A stretch of 47,131 bases of DNA from Mycolicibacterium novocastrense (GTDB lineage: Bacteria; Actinomycetota; Actinomycetes; Mycobacteriales; Mycobacteriaceae), in the NCBI RefSeq assembly GCF_001570485.1, contig NZ_BCTA01000003.1, forward strand, positions 1-47,131, given 5' to 3'. The notes under the pieces are model-generated. The model did no database searches. It saw nothing but the letters and a program-made list of their open reading frames with translations, and had not been told where the DNA came from. The position numbers and the translations under genes were made by a program. Positions within the stretch are counted from its first letter, which is position 1. Every line of letters starts with the position of its first letter. This document shows, piece after piece, positions 27,203-37,791 of this stretch.

Positions 27203-28504
27203 ATGCCGCTCACCAAGCCCCTGTCCGGCGCCGACGAACTGGCCGCCGACACCCCGCCGACCCGCGACCGCGCCGTCGACGTCGCCCGTCTGGCCGCGCT
27301 CATCGTGGTCATGTTCGGCCACTGCGCGCTGCTGCTGGCCACCATCGACTCCGGCGGGGTGCGGATCGGCAACATCCTCGGAGAGATCCCCGCTCTCGCC
27401 CCGGCGACGTGGATCGTGCAGGTCATGCCCCTGTTCTTCCTCGCCGGAGGCGCCGCGGGGGCATACGGCTGGCACGCGGGCAAGTCGTGGGGGACCTGGC
27501 TGGTCGCCCGTGCGCAGCGATTGTGCCGGCCGGTCTTCTGGTACCTGGCGGCCTGGACGGTCGGACTTCTCGCGGTGCGACTGACCCTCGGCCCGGACTC
27601 CGCCGCGGACCTCGGCCGCGAGTCCGTCGCGCTGTTGTGGTTTTTGGGCGTGTACCTGGTCGTGCTCGCGTTCGTCCCCGCCCTGACGCGGCTGACGACG
27701 GGCCGCGACGTCGCGGTGGTGGTGGCCGGCCTGCTGGCCGCCACCGCGGTCGTCGACACCATCCGGCTTTCGGTCGGTGCTCCGATGGCCGGAGTCGCGA
27801 ACTTCGTCATCGTCTGGCTCATCCCGGTCGTGCTGGGCGTCGGATATGCGCGACGGTTGATCGGCCCGCGTGTCGCGCTCGCGGTGGCGGCCGGTGCGCT
27901 CCTCGCACAGACGGTCTTGGCGATGGTCGGGCCCTACGAGGTCTCGCTCGTCGTCACCGGAACCGAGCAGCTGTCGAACGTCTCGCCGCCCACCCTGCTT
28001 CTCGCGTTGCACTGCACGTGGGTGTCCGCAGCGTTCATCGCGTGCGCGGGGGCGATCCAGCGGTGGGCTCAGCGGCCACGGGTCTGGTACGTCGTCGCGG
28101 TCGGCAATCGGGGAGCGATGACGCTGTACCTGTGGCACATCGTGGCCATCGCCATCGCCGCGTTCTCACTGCACGCCGTCGGCCTCGACGCGTATGACGT
28201 TGACGCACCGTACTTTTGGGCACTGCTCGCTCTTCGCGCCGCGGTGTTCGCCGTCGTGATGTTCGCTCTGTTCCGGCTGCTCTCGCCGCTGGAGCATCGC
28301 CGCCTGCCGTGGTGGGACGCGCCGGTCGGCGCCACCGGTGCACGGTCGCTCGTCGCCGGTGTGCTGATCGTGCTGGCCGGCGTGGCGCTGGTGCTGCTGG
28401 CCAAGAACGGGCTCACCGGGGCCTTCGGGTGGACGATGCTGGGTTGCTTTACGGCGTCGACTGCTTCGGCGCGGGCCATGGCACGGGCTTCGGCCGAGGC
28501 CTGA
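27203..28504 (+). CDS. Acyltransferase-3 family membrane protein
   Basis: A 433-residue polytopic protein with about ten transmembrane helices. The N-terminal motif [19 protein letters not shown] contains the Arg and His typical of acyltransferase-3 enzymes, which add acyl groups to sugars or lipids on the outer membrane face. Later segments include [17 protein letters not shown], the second signature region. ATG 27203 lies four bases after the monooxygenase stop, so the two are likely co-transcribed. The last 56 bases overlap the 3' end of the facing mmpL gene. The acceptor is unknown; a glycolipid would fit the MmpL neighbourhood. Confidence 0.85.
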   Translation: MPLTKPLSGADELAADTPPTRDRAVDVARLAALIVVMFGHCALLLATIDSGGVRIGNILGEIPALAPATWIVQVMPLFFLAGGAAGAYGWHAGKSWGTWLVARAQRLCRPVFWYLAAWTVGLLAVRLTLGPDSAADLGRESVALLWFLGVYLVVLAFVPALTRLTTGRDVAVVVAGLLAATAVVDTIRLSVGAPMAGVANFVIVWLIPVVLGVGYARRLIGPRVALAVAAGALLAQTVLAMVGPYEVSLVVTGTEQLSNVSPPTLLLALHCTWVSAAFIACAGAIQRWAQRPRVWYVVAVGNRGAMTLYLWHIVAIAIAAFSLHAVGLDAYDVDAPYFWALLALRAAVFAVVMFALFRLLSPLEHRRLPWWDAPVGATGARSLVAGVLIVLAGVALVLLAKNGLTGAFGWTMLGCFTASTASARAMARASAEA

Positions 28505-31316
28505 CCTGCTGGGGCCACCAGAACCATCGGCCGAGCAGCGCGGCGATCGAAGGCGTCATGAACGCGCGGATCACCAGTGTGTCGAAGAGCAGTCCCATGC
28601 CGATCGTCGTGCCCATCTGCGCCACCACGGTCAGTTCGCTGACCATCATCGACATCATCGTGAACGCGAACACCAGACCCGCCGCTGTCACGACCGACCC
28701 GCTGCCGCCCATGGCCCGGATGATCCCGGTGTTGATGCCTGCGGGCAGTTCCTCCTTCAACCGCGCGACCAACAGCAGGTTGTAGTCCGCGCCGACCGCC
28801 AACAGGATGATCACCGCCATGGCCATGACCATGAACTGCAGTTCGATGCCGAGAATGTGCTGCCACACCAGGATCGACAAGCCGAAGGACGCACCGAGGG
28901 ACAACACGACGGTGCCCACGATCACCGCGGCCGCGATGACGCTGCGCGTGATGATCAGCATGATCGTGAAGATCAGCGCCAGCGCGAGGATGCCCGCGAT
29001 CATCAGGTCGTAGTTGTTGCCTTCCTGCATGTCCTTGAACGCCGCGGCGGTCCCGCCGACGTAGATCGTCGACCCTTCCAGGGGCGTGCCTTTGATGGCT
29101 TCCTTCGCGGCCTGCTTGATCGCATCGATTCGTTCGATGCCGTCGGCGCTTAGCGGGTCACCCTCGTGCTGGACGATCATCCGCACGGCACGACCGTTGG
29201 GCGAGATGAAGTTCTCCATGCCGCGCCTGAATTCCTCGTTGTCGAAGATCTCAGGCGGCAGATAGAACGTGTCGTCGTTCCACGAGTCGTTGAAGGCGTC
29301 GCCCATCGCCGACTGGTTCTCGCTCATGGCGGCCTGCTGATCCTGCAGGCCCCCTTGCGAGGCGTGCATCGTCAGCATCATCGTGCGCATCGTGCGCATC
29401 GACTCGATCTGCTCGGGCATCAGCGCCAGCAGCTGCGGCATCAGCGCATCGAGACGCTCCAGGTCCGGAACCAGGTCCTGGACATTGTCGGTCAGCTTGT
29501 TCGTGCCGTCGATGACGTCGAAGATCGACCGTATCGTCGAGCAGACCGGGATGTTGAAACAGTGCGGTTCCCAGTAGAAGTAGTTCCGGATCGGGCGCAT
29601 GAAGTCGTCGAGATTGGCGATGTAATCCCGCAATTCGGCGGTGTCGGCGGCCATCGTCTTGGTCTTCTCCACCATGCTGTGGGTGGTCGCGTTCATCTCG
29701 CCCATCAACGCCATCATCCGCGTCATGGTGTCGATGGTCTTCTGCATCTCATCGGCCTGCACGAGCATGTCGGCCATGCGGTCCTGGGTGTACTTGCGGT
29801 TCAAGTCCTGGCCGACGCCGCCGAGGCTCATTTGCGCTGGGATGGTGCTGAATTCGATCGGTTTACCGTTGGGGCGGGTGATGGTCTGGACCCGCGAGAT
29901 GCCCGGCACCCGAAAGACCGCCTTGGCGATCTTGTCGATCACCAGGAAGTCGGCCGAGTTGCGCAGGTCGTGATCGGTCTCGATGAGCAGCAACTCGGGA
30001 TTCATGGTGGCCGGGGAAAAGTGCCGTTCGGCAGCGGCGAAGCCCTGGTTGGCCGGCAGATCGGCCGGCAGATACAGGCGGTCGTTGTAGTTGGGTTGAT
30101 ACCCGGGCAACGTCAACAACCCGACCAGTGACAACGCGACGGTCGCCAGCAACACCGGCCCGGGCCAGCGGACGATCGCGGCGCCGATCTTGCGCCAACC
30201 GCGGATACGCATGGCGCGCTTGGGTTCCAGCAGGCCGAAACGGGTCGCGATCGTGATGATCGCCGGTCCGAGAGTCAGCGCCACCAACACCGCGGTGGTC
30301 ATTCCCACCGCCAGCGGCACACCCAGCGACTGGAAGTACGGCAGGCGGGTGAACGACAGGCAGAAGGTGGCGCCCGCGATCGTCATACCCGAGCCCAACA
30401 CCACATGGGCCGTGCCGCGGAACATGGTGTGAAACGCCGTTTCTCGGTCCTGACCGAGCGTGCGGGCTTCCTGGTATCGCCCGATGAGGAAGATCGCGTA
30501 GTCGGTGGACGCCGCGATCGCCAGCGTCACGAGTAGGTTCGTCGCGAATGTCGACAGGCCGATCAGGTCGTGGTACCCGAGGAAAGCCACCACTCCGCGC
30601 GTGGCCGCCAGCGCCAGGAACACCATCACCAGCGTGATGAGCATGGTCCCGATCGACCGGTAGACCAGCAACAGCATCGTGATGATGACCGCGAATGTCG
30701 CGTATTCGATGATGCGAATGCTGCGGTCGCTGGCGATCTGCTGGTCGGCGACCAGGGCCGACCCGCCGGTGACGAAGACCTTCACCCCCTGGGGAGGGGG
30801 AATGCTGTCGACGATGCTCTTGACGGCTTCGACGGACTCGTTGGACAGGGCCTCGCCCATGTTGCCGGCCAGGTAGGCCTGGACGTAGACGGCCTTGCCG
30901 TCGGCGCTGACGGCCGCGGCCTCCGTCAGCGGGTCGCCCCAGAAGTCCTGGACGTGCTCGACGTGCTTGTTGTCGGCTTCGAGCCGGTCGACGAGTTCGT
31001 CGTAGTACCGGCGTGCGTCGTCGCCCAAGGGCTGCTCGCCTTCGAGGACGATCATCGCCGAGCTGTCGGATTTGAACTCTTCGAAAACGTGGCCGACGCG
31101 TTGCATCGCGATCACCGACGGGGCCTCCGCCGGGCTCATCGACACCGAGCGCATCTGGCCGACGACCTCGAGCTGCGGCACGGTCACGTTGAGCAGCGCG
31201 ATCAGCGCGATCCAGCCGACGATGATGGGAAGGGCCAGCCGCCGGATCCACTTGGCGAGTTGAAACCGTTCGGAGTGCGCGGCGTGTTCGGTTGACGGCG
31301 CGGTGGGAGCGCTCAC
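28449..31316 (-). CDS. MmpL-family RND lipid transporter (first copy, no adjacent mmpS)
   Basis: A 955-residue MmpL protein with the usual RND layout. TM1 is followed by a large outer domain, a bundle of helices (TM2-6), a second outer domain at about residues 405-760 containing a coiled-coil-rich stretch ([18 protein letters not shown]) and then TM7-12. The Asp-Tyr proton-relay pairs appear in [16 protein letters not shown] and [16 protein letters not shown]. It resembles the MmpL4/MmpL5 group, which exports siderophores or lipids. The start codon is GTG 31316; no mmpS precedes it. It is very similar to the second MmpL in this window, indicating duplication. It ends inside the convergent acyltransferase gene. 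Confidence 0.93.
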   Translation of the reverse strand: MSAPTAPSTEHAAHSERFQLAKWIRRLALPIIVGWIALIALLNVTVPQLEVVGQMRSVSMSPAEAPSVIAMQRVGHVFEEFKSDSSAMIVLEGEQPLGDDARRYYDELVDRLEADNKHVEHVQDFWGDPLTEAAAVSADGKAVYVQAYLAGNMGEALSNESVEAVKSIVDSIPPPQGVKVFVTGGSALVADQQIASDRSIRIIEYATFAVIITMLLLVYRSIGTMLITLVMVFLALAATRGVVAFLGYHDLIGLSTFATNLLVTLAIAASTDYAIFLIGRYQEARTLGQDRETAFHTMFRGTAHVVLGSGMTIAGATFCLSFTRLPYFQSLGVPLAVGMTTAVLVALTLGPAIITIATRFGLLEPKRAMRIRGWRKIGAAIVRWPGPVLLATVALSLVGLLTLPGYQPNYNDRLYLPADLPANQGFAAAERHFSPATMNPELLLIETDHDLRNSADFLVIDKIAKAVFRVPGISRVQTITRPNGKPIEFSTIPAQMSLGGVGQDLNRKYTQDRMADMLVQADEMQKTIDTMTRMMALMGEMNATTHSMVEKTKTMAADTAELRDYIANLDDFMRPIRNYFYWEPHCFNIPVCSTIRSIFDVIDGTNKLTDNVQDLVPDLERLDALMPQLLALMPEQIESMRTMRTMMLTMHASQGGLQDQQAAMSENQSAMGDAFNDSWNDDTFYLPPEIFDNEEFRRGMENFISPNGRAVRMIVQHEGDPLSADGIERIDAIKQAAKEAIKGTPLEGSTIYVGGTAAAFKDMQEGNNYDLMIAGILALALIFTIMLIITRSVIAAAVIVGTVVLSLGASFGLSILVWQHILGIELQFMVMAMAVIILLAVGADYNLLLVARLKEELPAGINTGIIRAMGGSGSVVTAAGLVFAFTMMSMMVSELTVVAQMGTTIGMGLLFDTLVIRAFMTPSIAALLGRWFWWPQQVRPRPKPVPWPAPKQSTP

Positions 31317-31398
31317 CAGGAATTCACCTCGGCGGAGCTCCTCCCTAGAGTGTTAGGACCGCCTTAGTTCCTACCAGATAAGAGCCTGGGACCGGTAG

Positions 31399-32028
31399 TC
31401 AGATCCGCCCCGCAGCGAACTCCGCAGCTTGGTTAACCAATCCGGCCTGGACATAGGCGACGTGTGCGCCCATGTCGCGTCCCCCTTCGAAACAGATCGG
31501 GTCGTTCGGCACACACAGGTCGATCGTCTTGGCCGCGTAGTTGGGCCCCACAGACGGCAGCGGCCCGGGTGACAGCCGATCGGCAAAGCTGCTGCGCGGC
31601 CCGCCGAACAGGGCGACAGCGGCGACGTGCGGAGCGACCGTCGGGGGCATCTCCGCGGTGGCGACATCCATCACCGCGGCACCCTGGGAGTAGCCACCGA
31701 GCACCATCCTTGTCGCGGGGCAGCCTGCGGCCATCGATTGCACGTGGGCGCGGGTGTCCTCTGCGCCTGCGCGGGTGCTCACCGCAAAGTCGCGAGTGGC
31801 GGGGTAGTCGACGGCGTACACACCGACGGACCGGTCACCCAACCTCGACCGCACGGTGTCGACGAAGGCTTGTCCGATGCCGCCCACTCCCGGCGGCTCG
31901 GTGGTCCCGCGCGCGAAGACGATCTCGACCTCTGGACACGGGGCGGCCTCGGCAGCGGGCACACCGATCAGTGCGGACAACATGACCGCGGCGGGAAGAA
32001 GTGCCGCGCGACTGGTGAATGCGCTCAT
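31399..32028 (-). CDS. Cutinase-family serine esterase
   Basis: A 209-residue secreted esterase. The signal peptide (MSAFTSRAALLPAAVMLSAL, cleaved near AEA) is followed by CPEVEIVFARGTTEPPGVGGIG, the cutinase N-terminal signature. The triad is Ser in GGYSQGA, Asp in VPNDPICF and His in GAHVAY. Cysteines are spaced for two disulfides. Mycobacterial cutinase-like proteins cleave lipid esters at the cell surface. ATG 32028 is chosen because it gives the signal peptide; the open frame runs far upstream without meaning. It lies between the two mmpL genes, divergent from the DUF7159 gene. Confidence 0.92.
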   Translation of the reverse strand: MSAFTSRAALLPAAVMLSALIGVPAAEAAPCPEVEIVFARGTTEPPGVGGIGQAFVDTVRSRLGDRSVGVYAVDYPATRDFAVSTRAGAEDTRAHVQSMAAGCPATRMVLGGYSQGAAVMDVATAEMPPTVAPHVAAVALFGGPRSSFADRLSPGPLPSVGPNYAAKTIDLCVPNDPICFEGGRDMGAHVAYVQAGLVNQAAEFAAGRI

Positions 32029-32250
32029 ACGGGTATTTCGCCGCGCGGGTCGCGGATGTGACACCACGGCGGACACGGCTAATGAGCGGTTAACAGAGCC
32101 GGCGGCGGGCAAAGGTAGTCCGACGGGCCGGTCGCCAGTCGCTCGCGCAGCTTTCGAGATGCCGCGCACCGCGAAGCAACTTATGCTCGCTTCGCTGATC
32201 CCGGCTGAACAGTGAAGCTGCGGCGGGATCCAGGCGGGAAGGGAGGCGGC

Positions 32251-33483
32251 GTGGACACGGTGCTCGGGCTGTCGATGACATCGACCGGTATCGCGTGGGT
32301 CCTGCTCGAAGGCCAGGATGCCGATGCCAAGACGGTGGACCACGACCACTTCGCCGTCGTCGCCGACGTGGCGACCGACGGGGACATCTCCACCCACCAA
32401 GCAGCGGTGCGGGGCGCGCGGGCGATCGCCTCGGCCAGTGGCCATCGGGTGGACACGGTCTACATGACATGGAGCGCCGATGTCGGCGCGAAGGCCGAAC
32501 TGCTCCGAAAGTCGTTGCTCGACATGGGATTTGCAAGGGTAACCACGGTACGGATGGCGGATGCCGCTCGAACCTGGACCCGGGAGACCGGGCCCGACGA
32601 CGAAATCGACGGGTGCGCGGTGTGCGTGGTGGAGTCCTCTGCCGTCACGGTGGTGTCGGTGCTGGGTGGCAATGTCCGTACCGCGATGACGCACATGCGC
32701 GAAAGCGCGGACGGCCTGGCCCGGTGGCTCACCGGCTTCTTCGACGACGAGGAGATGCAACCGCGGCGGCTCTACCTGATCGGCGCCCGCGGGGACCTGG
32801 AGCTGATATCCGGGCCCTTGGAGCAGGCCCTCGGTGTCCCGGTCGTCTCATCCGACGACGTCCAACTCGCACTCGCCCGCGGCGCCGCACTGTCGGGCCC
32901 GGCAATCAGCGTCGCGGCGCCGCCCCCACCAGCGGGGGAGTCAAGGCAGCTGCGTTCGCGTCGGCGATTGAGTCCGCACGGCCGGGCTGCGATGTTGCTC
33001 GGGGCGGGCGTGATCGCCCTGTTCGCCTTCGGCCCGGAGCTCGCCCGCTGGGACTCGCCGGAAGCCAGGGCCGACCCGTCGGCAGAAACGTCGGCTGTGG
33101 AACCCGCTGCCGCGGTGACGGACGTCGGCCCGTCGATGAGCGTGCACGCCGTGCCGTCGCGGCCCGTCGTCCCGATCGTGGTCAAGGAGGTGATCGCCAA
33201 ACCGGTGGCGGCACCGGCCATGTCGACCCCGCTACCGTCGACGAGCGACGTCGCAGAGGGGACCGCCGTCGCGCCGGAGGTCGCGGCGCAGCAGGTCACC
33301 GAAACGGTGGAGCCGCAGGTTGAAGCCGTTCAGGAGCCGCCTGCAGCCGTGGCTATCGCGCAGGCAGAACCCGCGTCCCCGCAGCCCGCTCCGCAAAACC
33401 CGGTGGCGCCGCCGCCGGCCTTCGTGCCGGCTCCCGACCCCGTCCAGCTGGCGCTGAGCCCGCTGTTCGGCGGGCTGCCCTGA
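32251..33483 (+). CDS. Membrane-anchored DUF7159-like protein with Ala/Pro-rich outer tail
   Basis: A 410-residue protein. Residues 1-~220 form a domain beginning DTVLGLSMTSTGIAWVLLEG, a motif I associate with DUF7159 proteins of mycobacteria and reminiscent of ASKHA (actin-like) folds. One transmembrane helix (AAMLLGAGVIALFAFG) lies near residue 260. The rest is a Pro/Ala/Val-rich outer region that probably crosses the cell wall. The start is GTG 32251, preceded by GGGAAGGGAGG; an in-frame GTG at 32212 is less likely. A TATGCT at 32182-32187 may be its -10. Its function is unknown. Confidence 0.78.
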   Translation: MDTVLGLSMTSTGIAWVLLEGQDADAKTVDHDHFAVVADVATDGDISTHQAAVRGARAIASASGHRVDTVYMTWSADVGAKAELLRKSLLDMGFARVTTVRMADAARTWTRETGPDDEIDGCAVCVVESSAVTVVSVLGGNVRTAMTHMRESADGLARWLTGFFDDEEMQPRRLYLIGARGDLELISGPLEQALGVPVVSSDDVQLALARGAALSGPAISVAAPPPPAGESRQLRSRRRLSPHGRAAMLLGAGVIALFAFGPELARWDSPEARADPSAETSAVEPAAAVTDVGPSMSVHAVPSRPVVPIVVKEVIAKPVAAPAMSTPLPSTSDVAEGTAVAPEVAAQQVTETVEPQVEAVQEPPAAVAIAQAEPASPQPAPQNPVAPPPAFVPAPDPVQLALSPLFGGLP

Positions 33484-33492
33484 GCCGGGCGG

Positions 33493-33945
33493 CTACGGCG
33501 TCGTGGTCCAGTTCCAGATCTCAGGCTGGCTCGGCGGGTAGTTCATGCACACGTCGGTCGCATGCGCGACGACACCCTTGTTGTTGAAGAACAGCTTGGC
33601 CCAGTTACCCCACCGGGTGGCCATCTGCTCGTAGAACACGTTGGTCGCGGTGTTCTCCGCGTACTGCCGGCGGCCCGCGTAGTCCAGCGAGAAGAACCAG
33701 TAGATCCGGTCGCGGGCACCCTTTTGCACGTCCGCGGGCCGGTTCCGGTAGTCGATCATGTAGCGCTCGAAGTAGAACGGGTCCTCATCGCGAACGGCGG
33801 CCATGTACTGGTCGACCGTGCAGGGGGTCCTCATGATCCGGTTCGGGATCGGGTAGTCGTCGGTGGCGTCGGCGGCCGCGGTGGCCGGGAAGATCATCGC
33901 CGCGCAGCCGAAGGAGGCCAGCGCAATGGTGGCTTTACGGAACAC
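33493..33945 (-). CDS. Secreted DUF5078-like protein
   Basis: A 150-residue exported protein. A short signal peptide (FRKATIALASFGCAAMIFPA, cleaved near TAAA) leads to a mature domain with two Cys (TPCTVDQYM and DVCMNYPPS) and many aromatic residues (FYFERYMIDYRN, RIYWFFSLDY). I associate this with DUF5078 proteins found near mmpS/mmpL genes. The start is GTG 33945 behind AGGAG; the open frame from 34281 runs through the previous gene and is not used. It lies ten bases after the DUF732 gene, making it the last gene of the mmpS operon. It may be an accessory periplasmic factor for the transporter. Confidence 0.8.
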   Translation of the reverse strand: MFRKATIALASFGCAAMIFPATAAADATDDYPIPNRIMRTPCTVDQYMAAVRDEDPFYFERYMIDYRNRPADVQKGARDRIYWFFSLDYAGRRQYAENTATNVFYEQMATRWGNWAKLFFNNKGVVAHATDVCMNYPPSQPEIWNWTTTP

Positions 33946-33955
33946 TTTCGGACTC

Positions 33956-34297
33956 CTAGCTCTGCCGGTTACGGGCTTGGTCGAGGGTCGGAAGCAGATC
34001 GGGGCAGTAGAAGCGCAGCGCTCCGGCCAGGAACTTCCACGACTGGTCGGTGCTGTTCTGGCCCCGCGCCAGCTGCTTCTGGACGAACTGTGCCGAGGCG
34101 AACGCATCGCGGTCGACCCCCTTGCGTATCCGCTTGCAGGTGATCTTGCCGATCCAGGCGTTGTAGTCCTTCTGCCCGTAGATGCCGTATGTGTGCAACT
34201 CGTTGCTGAAGTCGGTGTCGATGTCCTGCGCTTGGGCGGGTGCGGCCAGCACCAGCGCCGCCGCTGCGGCAGCAACCCCACTGATCAGTCGTTTCAT
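33956..34297 (-). CDS. Secreted DUF732-like protein
   Basis: A 113-residue exported protein. The signal peptide ([22 protein letters not shown]) is followed by a small helical domain with two Cys (ITCKRIRKG and RFYCPDLLP), the pattern of mycobacterial DUF732 proteins. ATG 34297 overlaps the mmpL stop as ATGA and has AAGGAG upstream. Its synthesis is therefore coupled to the transporter, which suggests a working partnership; the function is not known. Confidence 0.82.
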   Translation of the reverse strand: MKRLISGVAAAAAALVLAAPAQAQDIDTDFSNELHTYGIYGQKDYNAWIGKITCKRIRKGVDRDAFASAQFVQKQLARGQNSTDQSWKFLAGALRFYCPDLLPTLDQARNRQS

Positions 34298-37200
34298 GAC
34301 TGTGCTCCTTCCCCCCCTGACGGCGTCAGTTCCCTCGGTTTCGGCCACGGTACAGGCACTGGACGTTCTCGCACCCGCTGTGGCCACCAGAACCACTTAC
34401 CCATGAGCGCCGCGATGGACGGCGTCATGAATGCCCGGATGACAAGAGTATCGAACAACAGGCCGAGTCCGATGGTCGTTCCGACCTGTCCGATGACTGT
34501 CAATTCGCTGACGGCCATCGACATCATCGTGAAGGCGAACACCAACCCGGCCGAGGTCACGACCGAACCGCTGCCGCCCATCGCCCGGATGATCCCGGTC
34601 TTGATTCCGGCGTGTAGTTCTTCTTTCAACCGGGAGACCAGGAGCAGGTTGTAGTCGGCGCCGACCGCCAACAGGATGATGATCGCCATCGCCATCACCA
34701 TCCAGTGCAGCTCGATGCCCAGGATGTGCTGCCAGATCAGGATCGACAGACCGAACGACGCGCCGAGCGAGATCACGACCGTGCCGACGATCACCGCGGC
34801 GGCGACGACTGCGCGGGTCAGGATGAGCATGATCGTGAAGATCAGTGCGAGCGCGAGGATGGCCGCGATCATCAGGTCATAGCTGTTGCCGTCCGACATG
34901 TCCTTGTAGACCGCGGCGGTGCCGGCCAGATAGATCGTGGAGCCCTCCAGCGGCGTGCCTTTGATGGCCTCCTTGGCCGCCTGCTTGATCGCGTCGATGC
35001 GCGCGATGCCCTCGGGGGTCATCGGGTCACCGTCGTGGGCGATGATGAAGCGCACCGACTTGCCGTCCGGGGAGATGAAGTTCTCCATGCCCTTCTTGAA
35101 CTCTTCGTTGTCGAAGACCTCCGGCGGCAGGTAGAAGGAGTCGTCGTTCATCGACGCATCGAAGGCATCACCCATGGCAGTCGAGTTCTCCTGCATGGCT
35201 GCCATCTGGTCCTGCAGACCCTTTTGCGACGAGTACATCGTCAGCATCATCGTCCGCATCGTCTTCATCGTTTCAATCATCGGCGGCATCAGCGTGACCA
35301 TCTGCGGCATCAGCTGATCCAGCCGCTCCATATCGGGCAGCAGGGCCTGGATGTCGTCTGTCATCGTGTTGATGCCATCGAGGGTGTCGAAGACCGATCG
35401 GAACGCCCAGCAGATCGGGATGTTGAAGCAGTGCGGTTCCCAGTAGAAGTAGCTGCGGATCGGCCGGAAGAAGTCGTCGAAGTTGGCGATGTTGTCGCGC
35501 AACTCGGCCACGTCGACCGTCATGTCCTTCATCTTCGTGACCATGCTGTGCGTGGTCGCGGCCATCTCCTCGGTGAGCTTGGACATCCGCTCCATGTTCG
35601 CGATGGTCTTGGACATCTCGTCGGCCTGCACCAGCATGTCGGCCATCCGGTCCTGCAGGTACTTCTGGTTCATCTGCTGGGTGGTGCCCTGCATGCTGAT
35701 CTGGAACGGGATCGACGTGTGCTCGATGGGCTTACCGTCGGGACGGGTGATGGCCTGCACGCGGGAGATCCCGGGCACGCGGAAGATCTGCTTGGCGATC
35801 TTGTCGATGACCAGGAAATCGGCGGAGTTGCGCAGGTCGTGGTCGCTCTCGATCATTAGCAACTCGGGGTTCATCCGCGCCGGCGAGAAGTGCCTGTCCG
35901 CGGCGGCGTATCCCTCGTTGGCCGGCAGGTCGGCGGGCAGGTAGTTGCGGTCGTTGTAGTTGGTCCGGTACCCCGGCAGCGCCAGGAGGCCCACCAGCGA
36001 CAGGGCCACCGTCGCGACCAGGATCGGTCCGGGCCACCGCACGACGGCCGCGCCAACCTTGCGCCAGCCCCGTACCCGCATCGCCCGCCTGGGTTCGAGC
36101 ACCTTGCCGAACCGGCTGGCGAGGCTGATGATCGCCGGACCCAACGTCAGCGACGCCACCACCGAGGTCACCATGCCGACCGCCAGCGGCACGCCCATCG
36201 TCTGGAAGTACGGCAGCCGGGTGAAACTCAAGCAGAACAGCGCGCCCGCAATCGTCAGACCGGAGCCCAACACCACGTGCGCCGTGCCGTGGAACATCGT
36301 GTAGTACGCGGTTTCTCGGTCTTCTCCGGCTCCGCGCGCCTCCTGATAGCGGCCGGTGAGGAAGATCGCGTAGTCGGTTCCCGCGGCGATCGCCAACGTC
36401 ACCAACAAGTTGGTCGCGAACGGGGACAGCCCGATGATCTCGTGGTAGCCGAGGAACGCCACCACGCCGCGGGCCGCGGTCAACTGCAGGACGACCATCA
36501 CCAATGTCAGAAGGACGGTGACGATCGACCGGTACACCAGCAGCAGCATCGTGATGATCACCGTGAACGTGAGGGCCTCGATGACCCGCATGCTGCGGTC
36601 GCTGGCGATGTGTTGGTCGGCGGCAAGGGCGGCGGGTCCGGTCACGTAGACCTTCACGCCGGGCGGTGGCTGCATGCCCGCGACCAGGTCCTGGACCGCC
36701 TCGACCGATTCGTTGGCCAGCGCCTCGCCCTGGTTGCCGGACAGGTACACCTGCACGTAGGCGGCTTTACCGTCGCTGCTCTGCGCGCCGGAGGCGGTGA
36801 GTGGATCGCTCCAGAAGTCCTGAACGCTCTGGACGTGCTTCTTGTCGGCTTCGAGCTTGGCGACCATCTCGCCGTAGAAGGCGCGGGTGTCCTCACCGAG
36901 GGGCTGCTCGCCCTCGAGCACGATCATCGCCGAGCTGTCGGAGTCGTACTCCTGGAAGACGTGGCCGACGCGCTTCATCGCGATCATCGACGGCGCGAAA
37001 TCCGGGCTCATCGAGACGGCGCGCTCCTGGCCGACTGTTTCCAGTTGCGGCACAGTCACATTGAGCAGCGCGATCAGCGCGACCCAAACCAGGATGATCG
37101 GGACCGCGAAGGTGCGGATCGTCCGTGCGATGAAGGGGCGCTTGGCGCGCCGAAGGGGAGGGAAGGCGTCCGTCGGGGCCTCGTTCGTCGGTGAGGTCAT
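34294..37200 (-). CDS. MmpL-family RND lipid transporter (second copy, with mmpS)
   Basis: A 968-residue MmpL protein, close in sequence to the first copy over its whole length. Proton-relay pairs are in [16 protein letters not shown] and [16 protein letters not shown]. The large second outer domain again carries a coiled-coil segment ([18 protein letters not shown]) with Cys residues in [14 protein letters not shown] 37200 overlaps the mmpS stop as ATGA, and the stop overlaps the DUF732 start, so four genes are coupled. The MmpS/MmpL4-5 type often exports siderophores, glycopeptidolipids or drugs; the substrate here is unknown. Confidence 0.94.
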   Translation of the reverse strand: MTSPTNEAPTDAFPPLRRAKRPFIARTIRTFAVPIILVWVALIALLNVTVPQLETVGQERAVSMSPDFAPSMIAMKRVGHVFQEYDSDSSAMIVLEGEQPLGEDTRAFYGEMVAKLEADKKHVQSVQDFWSDPLTASGAQSSDGKAAYVQVYLSGNQGEALANESVEAVQDLVAGMQPPPGVKVYVTGPAALAADQHIASDRSMRVIEALTFTVIITMLLLVYRSIVTVLLTLVMVVLQLTAARGVVAFLGYHEIIGLSPFATNLLVTLAIAAGTDYAIFLTGRYQEARGAGEDRETAYYTMFHGTAHVVLGSGLTIAGALFCLSFTRLPYFQTMGVPLAVGMVTSVVASLTLGPAIISLASRFGKVLEPRRAMRVRGWRKVGAAVVRWPGPILVATVALSLVGLLALPGYRTNYNDRNYLPADLPANEGYAAADRHFSPARMNPELLMIESDHDLRNSADFLVIDKIAKQIFRVPGISRVQAITRPDGKPIEHTSIPFQISMQGTTQQMNQKYLQDRMADMLVQADEMSKTIANMERMSKLTEEMAATTHSMVTKMKDMTVDVAELRDNIANFDDFFRPIRSYFYWEPHCFNIPICWAFRSVFDTLDGINTMTDDIQALLPDMERLDQLMPQMVTLMPPMIETMKTMRTMMLTMYSSQKGLQDQMAAMQENSTAMGDAFDASMNDDSFYLPPEVFDNEEFKKGMENFISPDGKSVRFIIAHDGDPMTPEGIARIDAIKQAAKEAIKGTPLEGSTIYLAGTAAVYKDMSDGNSYDLMIAAILALALIFTIMLILTRAVVAAAVIVGTVVISLGASFGLSILIWQHILGIELHWMVMAMAIIILLAVGADYNLLLVSRLKEELHAGIKTGIIRAMGGSGSVVTSAGLVFAFTMMSMAVSELTVIGQVGTTIGLGLLFDTLVIRAFMTPSIAALMGKWFWWPQRVRERPVPVPWPKPRELTPSGGEGAQS

Positions 37201-37625
37201 GCGGATTTCACAAAGCAGAAGGTTTGGGCGTTCACGCCGGTGGAGGTTCTTTCGTCCTTGATTTCGTCATCGACGGTGATTCGGCAGGTGATGGTCTGGC
37301 CGTCTCCCTGGGCGACGATGTTGGGCGCGGCCGACGGCGCCGTGGTCTGCAGCGTCAGCGTCCAGGGCAGCGACGCGCCGTCGATCCGTTGCGGCCGGGC
37401 GTCGAGGTCCAGATAGTTGATATCCGCATACGAGCCGGTACCGAAGATCTCGTACTTGATGACCTTGGGGTCGAACGGTTCGGGGTCCTCGGCGAACACC
37501 CGGGGGGTGACGATGATGCCTTCTGCGCCGAAGAAGGTCCGGATGCGGCTGACCGTGAAACCCGCGATGGCCACCACGACGATGATGACGATGGGCAGCC
37601 AGACCTTTCTCGCCCTCCGGAGCAT
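37197..37625 (-). CDS. MmpS-family membrane accessory protein
   Basis: A 142-residue MmpS protein with one N-terminal membrane helix ([17 protein letters not shown]) and a periplasmic beta-sandwich domain. It ends with the conserved Cys pair ITCRITV and TFCFVKS. MmpS proteins work with their MmpL partner in lipid or siderophore export. ATG 37625 is preferred over a TTG seven codons upstream (37646). It is coupled to mmpL. A 19-base inverted repeat lies about 75 bases upstream of the start and may be an operator. Confidence 0.9.
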   Translation of the reverse strand: MLRRARKVWLPIVIIVVVAIAGFTVSRIRTFFGAEGIIVTPRVFAEDPEPFDPKVIKYEIFGTGSYADINYLDLDARPQRIDGASLPWTLTLQTTAPSAAPNIVAQGDGQTITCRITVDDEIKDERTSTGVNAQTFCFVKSA

Positions 37626-37696
37626 TACTGCGCCCGCCCGATGCAACCCATATCCGCCCTCAAGTCTTATTCGTCGTTGTGCATGCGTCTCTGCGT

Positions 37697-37715
37697 AACT
37701 TAGCCCGTATAAGTT
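37697..37715. promoter_or_regulatory. Inverted repeat upstream of mmpS
   Basis: AACTTA (37697-37702) and TAAGTT (37710-37715) form a perfect 6-bp inverted repeat with a 7-base spacer. The region is A/T-rich and contains TATACG on the minus strand, a possible -10 region for mmpS. It could be the binding site of the TetR protein encoded just upstream. Confidence 0.5.
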
Positions 37716-37791
37716 CTCATTTGGCCCTAGGTTAACTCAAGTCGGAGTGCTGCTGGTCACCCGTGCGTTCGCAGTGTGGGCCAGCTCACGA

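Noticed and set aside
20822..28504. Genomic island bounded by a duplicated tRNA-Pro 3' end
   Set aside because: I saw no second copy of the tRNA 3' end, no integrase and no transposase downstream, so insertion at the tRNA is only suggested.
31354..31373. TAGGA-N10-TCCTA repeat upstream of the first mmpL, resembling a KstR-like site
   Set aside because: Five-base arms and wrong spacing compared with the KstR motif; likely chance.
32029..32760. Long upstream part of the cutinase reading frame
   Set aside because: It runs antisense to the DUF7159 gene and has no start signal; ATG 32028 gives a normal signal peptide.
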